Counted from the stretch's first letter, positions 33,390 to 42,456 are shown. The stretch: 64,000 nt of DNA from Bacillota bacterium (GCA_023386265.1 JAEWKA010000005.1:149873-213872); one strand, 5' to 3'. Made by a program: numbers and translations. Notes: a model not told the origin generated them from the sequence alone.

Positions 33390-34355
33390 TTATCCATTCG
33401 CGGCAGTTGCGAGAAGGGGCGCCACCTCGGCATATATAGTCCCAAACTGCGAAAGCGGTAAGGGACTTTCTCCGAGCCCTATTTCGACTGTATACCCGGG
33501 ACGGCCGAAATCCTGAATGAACCAGTCCTTATAACCTGCGTTGTCGCTCTCGGGAGGAGTCTGCGAAAGCTCAAATCCGCTTGCCTCAGCAAGCTTTAAT
33601 CCGAGCTCATATGCGCCCCAAGGCTCGTAGTTTGCAAACTTCCAATAGATGACCTTTCCTTGGCTATGGAGCGCCACAACTATATCGGGGTTTAAATTCC
33701 GTGTAAAATTAGCGAACGCGCGGCTTTCGGGAGTTGAGAGAGGAGCTGTGCCGACGTAATCCCGCGGAGCGGGGCTAACAAAGCCCAGATCGGATTTGAT
33801 TTGCTTTGCCTTTTCCCAGTTGGCTGGATACTGAAGATTCAAATCTGTTCCCTCGATATTGGCCTTCCAGCCCAAAGGAAAAGGTATGGACGAATAGTTC
33901 CCGGCAATTTTTTTTGCTTGCTCGAAATTTTTCCCACTTAATAATTTTCCCAATACAAGATCGACACCATCGGGATTTATCAGGGGAACAAAACAGAGAG
34001 TGGCTCTGTTCAGCAAGTCTTTTGCGTTAAAAGCCTCAATTTGATCATTCGTGCGCGACTTTTCAAAAAGCTCATTCATGAATTTCAAAAGCACGAGCGT
34101 AGTTATCCACTCGTTTGCGTGATGAGAAGCGCTGTACAAGACTTTCCGTTTTCCGCAGCCCGCACAAATATTTAACAAAGGTTTTCCCATAACGCTTTTG
34201 CCGAACTCAGAAAGCTTCGCACAAGCGTATTTTCCGGCGAGCCTGTTCATCTCATTATAAACAGCGTCGGAGCTTGGAACTTGTGGCGGCGAGCCGTCTG
34301 TAAAAAAAACTTCGCCATTATCTGATGGATTAAAACACGGACTGCACTGTTTCAT
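33390..34355 (-). CDS. M14 family zinc carboxypeptidase (gamma-D-glutamyl-meso-diaminopimelate peptidase-like)
   Basis: A 321-residue protein. The zinc motif is SHHANEW (His-x-x-Glu), the third ligand lies in VVALHSQGKVIYW, and YTVEIGLGESPLP holds the catalytic Glu. Other family marks are PLINPDGVDLVL and NLQYPANWEKAK. Bacterial relatives such as endopeptidase I of Bacillus sphaericus cut gamma-D-Glu-diaminopimelate bonds of spore or vegetative peptidoglycan. No signal peptide or LysM domain is visible, so a cytosolic or mother-cell role in muropeptide recycling is plausible. The ATG after GGAGGTG is preferred over one 18 codons upstream. Confidence 0.88.
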   Translation of the reverse strand: MKQCSPCFNPSDNGEVFFTDGSPPQVPSSDAVYNEMNRLAGKYACAKLSEFGKSVMGKPLLNICAGCGKRKVLYSASHHANEWITTLVLLKFMNELFEKSRTNDQIEAFNAKDLLNRATLCFVPLINPDGVDLVLGKLLSGKNFEQAKKIAGNYSSIPFPLGWKANIEGTDLNLQYPANWEKAKQIKSDLGFVSPAPRDYVGTAPLSTPESRAFANFTRNLNPDIVVALHSQGKVIYWKFANYEPWGAYELGLKLAEASGFELSQTPPESDNAGYKDWFIQDFGRPGYTVEIGLGESPLPLSQFGTIYAEVAPLLATAANG

Positions 34356-34597
34356 AAACACCTCCATTCGCTCAGTGCGCTGATAACTGCTTGGTTCGAC
34401 AGACAGCAATTTCCGTGATTTTTAAAAATTCCCCCGCACTAATAAAATTACCTTTTTCATAATACCCTTATTAATGTGCGAAAAAAGCCGAAAAGGTAAT
34501 TGAGAAATAATTTGTTACGCAAATTCGCGCTTATTTTGCGCTTCGTCGAACATAATGATACTGCGATTTTAAAAATCGAGAAGCGGGGGAAATAAGG

Positions 34598-35638
34598 ATG
34601 AATTACAAAAATAAAACAAAATACAGAAATGCCATTATTTCGGCGGCGCTTACAATCTGCATATTCTCACAGTCAGTGCCGGCTTTTGCGGCACAGGAAA
34701 AGATGCTCGTTCCTATGGGCTGCACAGTGGGAATACAGATGTTTACCGACGGGGTAATGGTTGTAGGGCTGTCCGCAACACAAAACGGACAAGCGCCCTC
34801 TCCGGCAGCGGTCGCGGGAATTCTTCCGGGCGATCTGATAACGACGCTGGGCACAACTAAAATCGGTTCCGCGGATGAGTTCAAAGCTGAGATGTCGAAG
34901 CTGACAGGGGATCCGATATCGGTGACTATTCGAAGAAAAGGTGAAACGCTCCAACTGACAATTGAGCCTAATATGAAAAGCGGCGTTGCCGAACTGGGCA
35001 TCTGGCTGAGAGACAATGTTTCAGGAATCGGAACAATGACATTCTATGATCCTCAGACCAAAATGTACGGCGGCTTGGGGCACGGAATTAACGATTTCGA
35101 CTCTGGAGTAATCATGCCACTGGGGAAAGGCGATATCTTCCGATCGACTGTTGTTGAGGTTAAGAAAGGCTGCTCCGGCGCGCCCGGAGAGCTATGCGGA
35201 GATTTCAGTGGAAAGAATGCCTGCGGCAACATTCTAAAAAACACACGCTTTGGGATTTTTGGTGTCCTCTATTCCGAACAGCCGGATGCGGGTAAGGCCA
35301 TGCCCGTGGCTTCTAGCGATGAAATTGAGCTTGGAAAAGCAACAGTCATTGCCAACATTGAAGGCATGGAAAACAATGAATACGAGATTGAGATTACCAG
35401 AGTGTACAGAGGTAACGCAGATGGAAGATGCCTGATGATTTCTGTAAAGGATAAAAGACTTCTTGAAAAAACTGGCGGGATAGTGCAGGGAATGAGCGGC
35501 AGCCCAATCATTCAGAACGGAAAGCTAATTGGTGCTGTGACGCATGTCATGGTGAACGACCCCACAAAAGGGTTTGGCGTATCAATTGAGAAGATGCTGG
35601 ACGAAGTCGGTGACATGGCGCTGGGAAAGGCAGCTTGA
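34598..35638 (+). CDS. spoIVB: SpoIVB peptidase (serine protease, S55)
   Basis: A 346-residue protein: signal/anchor helix at residues 10-30, a PDZ domain at about 45-125 (GILPGDLITTLGTTKIGSADEF), and an S55 protease domain with GLGHGIND (catalytic His) and GMSGSPIIQNG (catalytic Ser). SpoIVB is secreted from the forespore and cleaves SpoIVFA to trigger pro-sigma-K activation. The N-terminal part is shorter than in Bacillus. GGGGGAAATAAGG precedes the ATG. The spoIVB-spo0A arrangement is widely conserved in endospore formers and confirms both calls. Confidence 0.95.
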   Translation: MNYKNKTKYRNAIISAALTICIFSQSVPAFAAQEKMLVPMGCTVGIQMFTDGVMVVGLSATQNGQAPSPAAVAGILPGDLITTLGTTKIGSADEFKAEMSKLTGDPISVTIRRKGETLQLTIEPNMKSGVAELGIWLRDNVSGIGTMTFYDPQTKMYGGLGHGINDFDSGVIMPLGKGDIFRSTVVEVKKGCSGAPGELCGDFSGKNACGNILKNTRFGIFGVLYSEQPDAGKAMPVASSDEIELGKATVIANIEGMENNEYEIEITRVYRGNADGRCLMISVKDKRLLEKTGGIVQGMSGSPIIQNGKLIGAVTHVMVNDPTKGFGVSIEKMLDEVGDMALGKAA

Positions 35639-35644
35639 CTTTAT

Positions 35645-35700
35645 AATAAGGAAGTGTGCCGTAAATGCTCTGCCGAGCATTTACGGCACACTTCCTTATT
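35645..35700. terminator. Perfect 26-bp inverted repeat, probable terminator after spoIVB
   Basis: AATAAGGAAGTGTGCCGTAA... (26 bases) is repeated exactly inverted after a four-base loop TGCC. The length is much greater than ordinary terminators in this window. It ends AATAAGG/CCTTATT without a T run longer than two, so termination efficiency is uncertain. Confidence 0.7.
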
Positions 35701-35958
35701 ACATATTAATTACACATCCTATAAGCAAACAGAGAATCCTACAATATTATGTAAACTCTGGGAAAAAATCGTAAGTTAGGCGGCTCAAAGTTTTTTATGC
35801 GGCTCAGCACTACAAATGTCCACATAAAAAGCACAATTGCGGACAAAAATGGCACAAATAGTGCGAAAAAAAGACATAAATACTAAACAAACTTTTTTGG
35901 ATTATCTTGTAAATTCTGCATATATCAAATCAATTGTCATGGGGAAGAAACTGCTGAA

Positions 35959-36019
35959 TTTTGTCGATTTACATAAAATGCCGTCAAATTAGTTGAATAA
36001 GTCGATACAAGTCGAATTA
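35959..36019 (+). promoter_or_regulatory. Candidate Spo0A boxes upstream of spo0A
   Basis: Three sites resemble the TGTCGAA 0A box: TTTTGTCGATTT at 35959-35970, AAGTCGAT near 35999 and AAGTCGAATT near 36009. They lie 140-200 bases before the spo0A start. Auto-control of spo0A by phosphorylated Spo0A is well established in Bacillus, so these are plausible autoregulatory sites. The rest of the 460-base gap after the spoIVB hairpin is AT-rich and shows no gene. Confidence 0.5.
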
Positions 36020-36160
36020 TGTAAACAAAAAGCTGTTATTATTTAGCACTATTTTGTTGCACTTTGGGGGAAGATATGTTAAATTAGAGTCGTTCGGCGG
36101 TGATTGTGCTTAAAGATAAAGACGGCCTACCGTGTATGTATTATAACGGAGGGGAATATT

Positions 36161-36949
36161 ATGGAAACCAAATCAAGGGTACTTATCGCAGATTCCGGAG
36201 AGGATTTTCGTTTTTTAATGGCGGATACGATCTCTTCAGAGGAAGACATGGCAGTCGTAGGTGCCGCGGGGGATGGCATCGAAACGCTGGCACTAATCGA
36301 GCAAAAACATCCAAATGTAATCGTTATGGACTTAGTTCTTACAAAGCTGGACGGCCTTGGCGTTCTGCAAAAACTTTCGCAAATGAATCAAAAACCGGCA
36401 GTCATAATTGTTTCGGGCTTCTTCAACGAGCATGTGGTACAAGAAGCGGCGGAACTGGGTGCATATTATTTTATGCCCAAGCCCTGCGACATCCCGGCGC
36501 TCCTGAGCCGTATCAGGCAGGTGACAGCAGTCAGCCGTTCTGCATCGGCGAGTTCAAAGCAGCAGGGTGTTGATATGTACCGCCGCGAGGATAATCTTGA
36601 AGCGGTGGTCACCGAGGTCATACACGAAATCGGTGTTCCCGCGCATATCAAAGGCTACCAGTATCTCAGAGAAGCAATTATACTCACAATCAACGATATG
36701 GACATTATAAATTCTGTCACTAAGGTACTTTATCCCACAGTGGCAAAGCGCTTTAGTACCACTCCATCAAGGGTTGAAAGGGCCATCCGGCACGCCATTG
36801 AGGTCGCATGGGATAGAGGCGATATCGAGACGCTACAAAAGTTTTTTGGCTATACGGTATCAAATGTAAAAGGCAAGCCTACAAATAGCGAGTTCATCGC
36901 AATGATAGCTGACTGCCTTAGCCTCAGACGAAAGGTAGCCGAGCGTTAA
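36161..36949 (+). CDS. spo0A: Master sporulation response regulator Spo0A
   Basis: A 262-residue response regulator. The receiver domain (1-120) has the acidic pair near DSGED, the phosphorylation site D57 in VIVMDLVL, and the switch lysine in FMPKPCD. After a short linker, the C-terminal Spo0A DNA-binding domain (about 150-262) shows VTEVIHEIGVPAHIKGYQYLREAI and the recognition helix region TPSRVERAIRHAIEVAWDRGD. Phosphorylated Spo0A starts sporulation. The ATG after GGAGGGG is chosen over an earlier in-frame ATG without a good site. An overlapping open frame at 36100-36573 is a shadow. Confidence 0.97.
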   Translation: METKSRVLIADSGEDFRFLMADTISSEEDMAVVGAAGDGIETLALIEQKHPNVIVMDLVLTKLDGLGVLQKLSQMNQKPAVIIVSGFFNEHVVQEAAELGAYYFMPKPCDIPALLSRIRQVTAVSRSASASSKQQGVDMYRREDNLEAVVTEVIHEIGVPAHIKGYQYLREAIILTINDMDIINSVTKVLYPTVAKRFSTTPSRVERAIRHAIEVAWDRGDIETLQKFFGYTVSNVKGKPTNSEFIAMIADCLSLRRKVAER

Positions 36950-37068
36950 CAAAGCATTGGTATTCAAGGCGATTCATGTTGCGGAATTATTTTACCGCAC
37001 CTATGAATACTTAATAACATTTATAAAAAGGGTTTCCATACCTAAAAACATTTTTGTTCATTGTTATA

Positions 37069-37119
37069 AACACTTGTTATTTATTGGGCAAAACTAATAG
37101 ATAAGAAGTGTTTTTTTTA
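37069..37119 (+). terminator. Likely intrinsic terminator in the spo0A-hexokinase gap
   Basis: AACACTTGTTATT and its near complement enclose a loop and are followed by eight T. It lies about 120 bases after spo0A. The 363-base gap also carries GTATTCA...TGAATAC and GCGGAATT...ACCGC repeats just after spo0A and a TAAAAT box at 37234-37239 that could serve the hexokinase gene. Confidence 0.65.
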
Positions 37120-37312
37120 TGGCTGTGATAAAAAAACGCTCTGCGCAGTTAATGTGCGGGGCGATTTTTTATATTTTTGGCAAATTAATATAATGATTTT
37201 CAAATAGCCATGGAACAATTTAATAATGTATGATAAAATACATTTGTAAAAGGACTTTATTGAATTCATAGGTCAGTCGCCTTAATTCAGGCAAAAGCAG
37301 GGGGAAAATAAC

Positions 37313-38587
37313 ATGGAAAGAACAGTAGCTGAAATAAATGAGTTTCTGCGCGGAATATCTATGCACCCGGACCAGACGGATATTCATGCCGCGACGGAAG
37401 AGTTCCTCTCCGAGCTGGAGAAGGGACTTGATGGCGAGGATTCGTCACTGAAAATGATTCCCACTTATATCTCCGCCTACGGCACACCCCCTGAAAAAAT
37501 ACCTGTGATCGCAATCGACGCGGGCGGAACGAACCTTCGCATCTCGCTTGTCACGTTCGAAAATGGGAAACCTATTATTACACGAATGGAAGTAAATCCG
37601 ATACCGGGCAGCCTGCATGAAATTTCCGCAGACGAATTTTTCAGCGAAATTGCTGATAAAATATTACCGCTTACAGAAGTCAGCGATAGAATCGGTTTCT
37701 GCTTTTCCTATCCTGCCGAGATATTTCCGGACCGGGATGGAATGATACTTCGCCTATCGAAGGGAGTCTTTGTGAAAAACTCCGTAGGGCTTATAATCGG
37801 GCAGGAGCTTAAAAAGAAACTGCGTGAGAAGAGCGTTTTAAAAGAGTTCAGTTTTGCACTCCTCAACGACACGGTAGCAAGCATGATGGGCGGAGCCGCG
37901 GAATTTCCGATAGCGGGGTTCGACGGCATCTGCGGGCTCATACTTGGAACGGGTTTCAACACCTGCTATACGGAGAAAGGCGCGAAAATCACCAAGCTTC
38001 GAAACGCGCCGGACATGACGATAAACTGTGAGTCAGGAAACTTTTCAAGGGCTTTACGTGGAGCGCCGGATGTGATGACTGATCTATCCTCTGAAAACCC
38101 CGGCATAGGTCTTTATGAGAAAATGATTTCGGGCGCGTACCTTGGTAAGGTAATTACAAATACGGCAATACTTGCCTCACGGGAAGGGCTTCTTTCCGAG
38201 GGGTTTATGACCGTTGAACCGCCTTTTTCACTTCCGGAGCTCGACGACTTCCTTCGCGGCAAAGAAAATCGCGCTATGAAGCTTTGTACAGTTGGGGATG
38301 CCGCGACTTTGAGAGAGATAATCGACAAGTGTTTTGAGCGCGCTGCGAAGCTCGCATGCGTAAACATTGCGGCTCTTTGCCTCCAATGCGATGGCGGTAA
38401 AGAGGCAAAACGTCCATTCTGCGTCGTAGCGGAAGGCTCGACATTCTATAAATCCCTGCTTATGCGGGATAAGATTGACAGATATGTGAAGGAATACATC
38501 GAAGGCAAGCTTCTCCGCCACGTCGTTTTCAGAGGGGCTGAAAATCTTACGCTTACGGGCGCCGCACTTTCCGCGCTCATCAACTGA
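37313..38587 (+). CDS. Hexokinase of eukaryotic type
   Basis: A 424-residue sugar kinase. It has the two-lobed actin-like fold: IAIDAGGTNLRISL (phosphate-1), SADEFFSEIADKILP, SYPAEI, catalytic Asp in LLNDTVASMMGG, ILGTGFNTCY and NCESGNF. This resembles eukaryotic-type hexokinases (Pfam Hexokinase_1/_2) rather than bacterial ROK or GlkA glucokinases. It probably phosphorylates glucose or another hexose, feeding the glycolytic operon at 4-10 kb. GGGGGAAAATAAC precedes the ATG. It stands between spo0A and prfA with its own likely promoter. Confidence 0.87.
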   Translation: MERTVAEINEFLRGISMHPDQTDIHAATEEFLSELEKGLDGEDSSLKMIPTYISAYGTPPEKIPVIAIDAGGTNLRISLVTFENGKPIITRMEVNPIPGSLHEISADEFFSEIADKILPLTEVSDRIGFCFSYPAEIFPDRDGMILRLSKGVFVKNSVGLIIGQELKKKLREKSVLKEFSFALLNDTVASMMGGAAEFPIAGFDGICGLILGTGFNTCYTEKGAKITKLRNAPDMTINCESGNFSRALRGAPDVMTDLSSENPGIGLYEKMISGAYLGKVITNTAILASREGLLSEGFMTVEPPFSLPELDDFLRGKENRAMKLCTVGDAATLREIIDKCFERAAKLACVNIAALCLQCDGGKEAKRPFCVVAEGSTFYKSLLMRDKIDRYVKEYIEGKLLRHVVFRGAENLTLTGAALSALIN

Positions 38588-38598
38588 TGTCTGCAATG

Positions 38599-38627
38599 TT
38601 TACATTTAGCCGATAATGTGATAAAAT
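38599..38627 (+). promoter_or_regulatory. Sigma-A type promoter for prfA
   Basis: TTTACA, 17-base spacer, TAAAAT, 62 bases before the prfA ATG. It probably drives prfA, the tsaC-coaE fusion and the M18 gene together. Confidence 0.75.
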
Positions 38628-38689
38628 ACCAATCCGGCTGATTTGGTAAAACTAATGAACATAACAGATGATATAAGGATGAACAATAT

Positions 38690-39766
38690 ATGCTTGAAAA
38701 ACTCAAGGAAATTGAGGAAAAATATTCTGAAATTGAAAAACGCATGACTATGCCGGAGGTCTATACGGACGTCACGGCTTATGCGAAGCTTGCCAAGGAG
38801 CAGAAGGAGCTTTCTGCTATTGTCGAGACTTACCGCCGCTACAGCAAGTATGCGGATACAGCGATTGAGGCAAAAAAGCTCATTGAAAACGGAGTTGACG
38901 ATCCTGAGTTCAAGGATATGCTTCGCGAAGAGATCGAGGATGCGAAAGAACAAATGGAAAAGCTTGAGGGGGAGCTTACGATACTGCTCCTGCCAAAAGA
39001 TCCGAACGACAGCAGAAACGTCATCGTAGAGATACGCGGCGGTGCGGGTGGCGAGGAAGCGGCGCTTTTTGCAAGCAGTCTCTATCGCATGTATTCCATG
39101 TATGCTGAGTCTAAGCGCTGGAACACTGAAATTAACTATGTTTATGAAACCGAAATCGGTGGTATTAAGGAAGTAAGCTTTGTTATTGAGGGCGAGGGCG
39201 CTTACTCGCGCCTCAAATTCGAAAGCGGAGTCCACCGCGTCCAGCGTGTACCCGATACAGAGTCTTCGGGACGCATCCACACAAGCACTGTCACGGTTGC
39301 GGTACTGCCGGAGATAGACGAGGTCGAGTTTGCAATCAATCCTTCCGACCTGAAGATTGACACCTATCGCTCCAGCGGAGCGGGTGGTCAGCACATCAAC
39401 AAGACGGAGAGCGCGATTCGCATAACGCACCTACCGACAGGCACGGTCGTTGAGTGTCAGGATGAACGCAGCCAACATAAAAATAAAGACCGAGCTATGA
39501 AAATTCTTGCTTCACGCCTTTACGAGGCCGAACAGCAGAGACAGAATGCGGCGCTGGCGGCAGAACGCAAAAGTCAGGTTGGAACTGGCGACCGCTCCGA
39601 GCGTATCCGTACCTATAATTTCCCTCAGGGTCGCGTGACGGATCACCGCATTGGGCTGACGCTTTATAAAATTGACCAGATTATGAACGGAGATCTTGAT
39701 GAGATTTTTGATGCCCTCGTGACAGCTGATCAGGCGGAAAGACTGAAAGCTTCGACCGGAGAATAA
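38690..39766 (+). CDS. prfA: Peptide chain release factor 1
   Basis: A 358-residue class I release factor. The catalytic GGQ sits in SSGAGGQHINKTESAIRITHLPTG, the stop-codon anticodon region is in the middle domain, and EIRGGAGGEEAALFA and RVQRVPDTESSGRIHTS are family hallmarks. It recognises UAA and UAG and releases the peptide. The usual neighbour prmC, the methyltransferase of the GGQ glutamine, is absent; the next gene is the fused tsaC-coaE. Confidence 0.97.
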   Translation: MLEKLKEIEEKYSEIEKRMTMPEVYTDVTAYAKLAKEQKELSAIVETYRRYSKYADTAIEAKKLIENGVDDPEFKDMLREEIEDAKEQMEKLEGELTILLLPKDPNDSRNVIVEIRGGAGGEEAALFASSLYRMYSMYAESKRWNTEINYVYETEIGGIKEVSFVIEGEGAYSRLKFESGVHRVQRVPDTESSGRIHTSTVTVAVLPEIDEVEFAINPSDLKIDTYRSSGAGGQHINKTESAIRITHLPTGTVVECQDERSQHKNKDRAMKILASRLYEAEQQRQNAALAAERKSQVGTGDRSERIRTYNFPQGRVTDHRIGLTLYKIDQIMNGDLDEIFDALVTADQAERLKASTGE

Positions 39767-39780
39767 ACGGAGTTGTAAAT

Positions 39781-40986
39781 ATGAAAACACAGGAACTGAG
39801 CGGCAGGATAGCCGAGGCCGCTGAAATTCTGAAAGCTGGCGGACTTGTTGCCGTTCCAACTGAGACAGTCTATGGACTAGCGGCAAACGGCTTTCTTGAG
39901 AATGCTGTTTCAAAGATATATGAAGTCAAGGGAAGACCGGAAAACAAGCCCTTGAGCCTTATGGTTAAGGGTGCAGAAGCGATTGAAAAACTCTGTGAGG
40001 ACGTTCCGAAAGCGGCATATGTTCTTGCAGATGTGTTCTGGCCCGGGCCTCTGACTATAGTATTGAAAGCGAAAAAAACTATACCCAATATTGTACGCGC
40101 GGGAGGAGACACTGTCGGACTGCGCTGTCCTGACCATCCGCAGCTAAGTGCGCTTCTCAACGCAATCGATTTTCCGCTTGCCGCACCTTCGGCGAACCCT
40201 TCGGGGGAAAAGAGCCCTGTTAAGGCTGAGGACGTCCTCAGGTATTTCGACGGTAAAATTGAGGGCATAATAGACGGGGGAGAGTGCACACTGGGCAGGG
40301 AATCGACCATCGTCGATTTGTCTAGAACTCCCTACAAGGTGCTGCGCGAGGGCGCAGTTTCGTCAAATGACGTTTTCATGGCGCTCACGGCCTCACTCAC
40401 GATTATCGGCATAACCGGCGGCACAGGCAGCGGAAAAACAACCGCGCTGAATGTAATTCGCGACATGAATGGTCTTGTTATCGATTCGGATGAGGTTTAT
40501 CATACCCTCCTAAACGAAAGTGAGCCGATGCTGGATGCGCTCAACGCGAGATTCCCCGGTGTTATTCCGGCAGGGACGCACGATACAAAGGCGCTGGGAG
40601 AAATCGTCTTCTCAAACCCCGAGGAGTTGCGCGCGCTGAACGCTATATCGCATAAATTCGTCGGCGAGGAAATTACAAGACAATTGACTAATTGGGCTAG
40701 GCAGGGTAATACGCTTGCGGCAATCGACGCGATTGCCCTGATAGAGGGCGGGGCAGGGAATATCTGCAAGGCGACAGTCGGCATAACGGCGCCGACGGAG
40801 CTTCGTATCGAACGCCTTATGAAGAGAGAAAGCATCTCCCGCGAGTATGCGGCATTGCGTATATCCGCACAGAAGCCCGATGAGTATTTTGAAAAAAACT
40901 GCGACTTTACCGTTTCCAATGACGGTACGGAGGATAGTTTCAGAATTAAATGCAAAGAATTATTTGATAGTATTGTCAGGAGGTAA
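39781..40986 (+). CDS. Fused threonylcarbamoyl-AMP synthase (TsaC/YwlC) and dephospho-CoA kinase (CoaE)
   Basis: A 401-residue two-domain protein. Residues 1-200 are a Sua5/YrdC domain: GGLVAVPTETVYGLAANG, KGRPENKPLSLMV, WPGPLTIVL, GLRCPDHP, APSANPSGE and STIVDLS, the enzyme making threonylcarbamoyl-AMP for tRNA t6A. Residues 205-401 are a CoaE kinase: TIIGITGGTGSGKTTAL (P-loop), IDSDEVYH, LGEIVF, RMKRESISREYAALRI-type lid, performing the last step of coenzyme A synthesis. There is no linker and no internal start codon at the junction, and frame is continuous, so a single bifunctional polypeptide is likely. GGAG precedes the ATG; the M18 ribosome site overlaps its end. Confidence 0.92.
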   Translation: MKTQELSGRIAEAAEILKAGGLVAVPTETVYGLAANGFLENAVSKIYEVKGRPENKPLSLMVKGAEAIEKLCEDVPKAAYVLADVFWPGPLTIVLKAKKTIPNIVRAGGDTVGLRCPDHPQLSALLNAIDFPLAAPSANPSGEKSPVKAEDVLRYFDGKIEGIIDGGECTLGRESTIVDLSRTPYKVLREGAVSSNDVFMALTASLTIIGITGGTGSGKTTALNVIRDMNGLVIDSDEVYHTLLNESEPMLDALNARFPGVIPAGTHDTKALGEIVFSNPEELRALNAISHKFVGEEITRQLTNWARQGNTLAAIDAIALIEGGAGNICKATVGITAPTELRIERLMKRESISREYAALRISAQKPDEYFEKNCDFTVSNDGTEDSFRIKCKELFDSIVRR

Positions 40987-40991
40987 GCATA

Positions 40992-42386
40992 ATGGATACA
41001 GAGAAGTCCGAGAGAAAAGACAGACTGTTTTATAAGCAGAAAAACGGCTATGAAATTATAGACGAGAAGGAACTGGAACAGCTCGAAAACTACTGCAAGG
41101 GCTATATGGAGTTTTTAAATGGTGCAAAAACCGAGCGCGAGGCTGTCGCCGCAGGTATCAAGCTCGCCGAGGCGAAAGGCTTTGTTCCCTATAAAACAGG
41201 TATGGAACTCGTGCCCGGGACGAAGGTTTACCATTCCAACCGAGGCAAAGCTCTCCTGCTAGCGGTTGTCGGTAAAAGACCGCTCGGTGATGGCTGCGTA
41301 ATCGCGGCGGCGCACGTCGACAGTCCGCGCCTCGATTTGAAGCAGGTTCCCGTTTATGAGGACAGCTCTATCTGCTATTTCAAGACGCATTATTACGGCG
41401 GAATCAAGAAATATCAATGGCTAACCATTCCGCTTGAACTGCACGGAGTCATCGTTTTGAAGGACGGCAAAACAGTTGATGTCTGCATAGGCAAAGACAA
41501 GACCGACCCAATTTTCCAGATAACAGACCTTCTTCCGCATTTAGCAAAGGAACAAAGAAAGAAATCGTCCGATGAATTTGTGCCCGGAGAGAACCTGAAT
41601 CTGATTGCCGGAACGATACCCGATAAGGAAGATGTCAAGGACAAAGTTAAGCTCGCGATAATGGACCTTCTGAACAAAAAATACGGAATAATCGAGGAGG
41701 ATTTCCTCTCCGCCGAGCTTTCCGCTGTTCCCGCTTACGATGTCCGCGAAGTCGGTCTTGACCGCAGCCTGATAGCGGGCTACGGACACGACGACCGCGT
41801 TTGCGCCTATGCCGAGCTTGCGGCAATTCTTGAGGCTGAGTCTCCGGAGAAAACTGCAATATGCATACTTGCGGACAAGGAAGAAATCGGTTCAGAGGGT
41901 GTTTCGGGCATGAAGAGCATGGCATTTGAGCGCTTTATGGGTGATCTCTGCGATGCTCAGGGCGTAAAGCTCTCGCACTGCTTTGCTAACAGCTTCTGCA
42001 TTTCGGCGGACGTTACGAACGCTTTTGATCCCATCTATCCCGATGTTTCGGAAAAGCGCAACGCCGCAAAGGTGAATTATGGCATCAGCATTTGCAAATT
42101 TACCGGACACGGCGGGAAATCCGATTCCAGCGACGCTTCGGCAGAGACCGTTGCGCGCGTACGCCGAATATTTGCCGAAAACAATGTTGTATGGCAAATG
42201 GCGGAGCTTGGCAAGGTCGATCAGGGCGGCGGCGGCACAGTTGCGATGTATATGGCGGAACGCGATATCGATACGATTGATGCTGGCGTACCGGTTCTTT
42301 CTATGCACGCACCTTATGAAACCGTCTCAAAATTTGACTGCTATATGACCTACAAGGGCATCAAAGCGGCATACGCCGAGAAATAA
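40992..42386 (+). CDS. M18 family aminopeptidase
   Basis: A 464-residue tetrahedral metallo-aminopeptidase. It has the zinc ligand His in AAHVDSPRLDLK, the paired acidic ligands and catalytic residues in ILADKEEIGSEGVSGM, ADVTNAFDPIYP, and HAPYETVSKFD near the end. M18 enzymes (ApeA/DNPEP) remove N-terminal acidic or other residues from peptides in the cytosol. TCAGGAGG lies 9 bases before the ATG, inside the end of the tsaC-coaE gene, so it is cotranscribed. Confidence 0.93.
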   Translation: MDTEKSERKDRLFYKQKNGYEIIDEKELEQLENYCKGYMEFLNGAKTEREAVAAGIKLAEAKGFVPYKTGMELVPGTKVYHSNRGKALLLAVVGKRPLGDGCVIAAAHVDSPRLDLKQVPVYEDSSICYFKTHYYGGIKKYQWLTIPLELHGVIVLKDGKTVDVCIGKDKTDPIFQITDLLPHLAKEQRKKSSDEFVPGENLNLIAGTIPDKEDVKDKVKLAIMDLLNKKYGIIEEDFLSAELSAVPAYDVREVGLDRSLIAGYGHDDRVCAYAELAAILEAESPEKTAICILADKEEIGSEGVSGMKSMAFERFMGDLCDAQGVKLSHCFANSFCISADVTNAFDPIYPDVSEKRNAAKVNYGISICKFTGHGGKSDSSDASAETVARVRRIFAENNVVWQMAELGKVDQGGGGTVAMYMAERDIDTIDAGVPVLSMHAPYETVSKFDCYMTYKGIKAAYAEK

Positions 42387-42408
42387 ACTTATAGCAATTT
42401 GAAATAAT

Positions 42409-42453
42409 AAAACCCCCGTTTTTGCAAAGACTAATGCAGAAACGGGGGTTTTA
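42409..42453. terminator. Hairpin between M18 and tepA-type genes
   Basis: AAAACCCCCGTTTTTGCA and TGCAGAAACGGGGGTTTT pair over 18 bases with one mismatch and an eight-base loop, followed by TTTTATTT. It reads as an intrinsic terminator for the M18 gene, but its right arm ends 4 bases before the next ATG and contains the only G-rich sequence that could act as ribosome binding site. Confidence 0.85.
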
Positions 42454-42456
42454 TTT

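Noticed and set aside
36100..36573. 157-codon frame overlapping spo0A
   Set aside because: Different frame through the receiver domain; spo0A has motifs, correct length and ribosome site.
38606..39430. 274-codon antisense frame under prfA
   Set aside because: Shadow of prfA, rich in Leu/Ile/Arg without family likeness.
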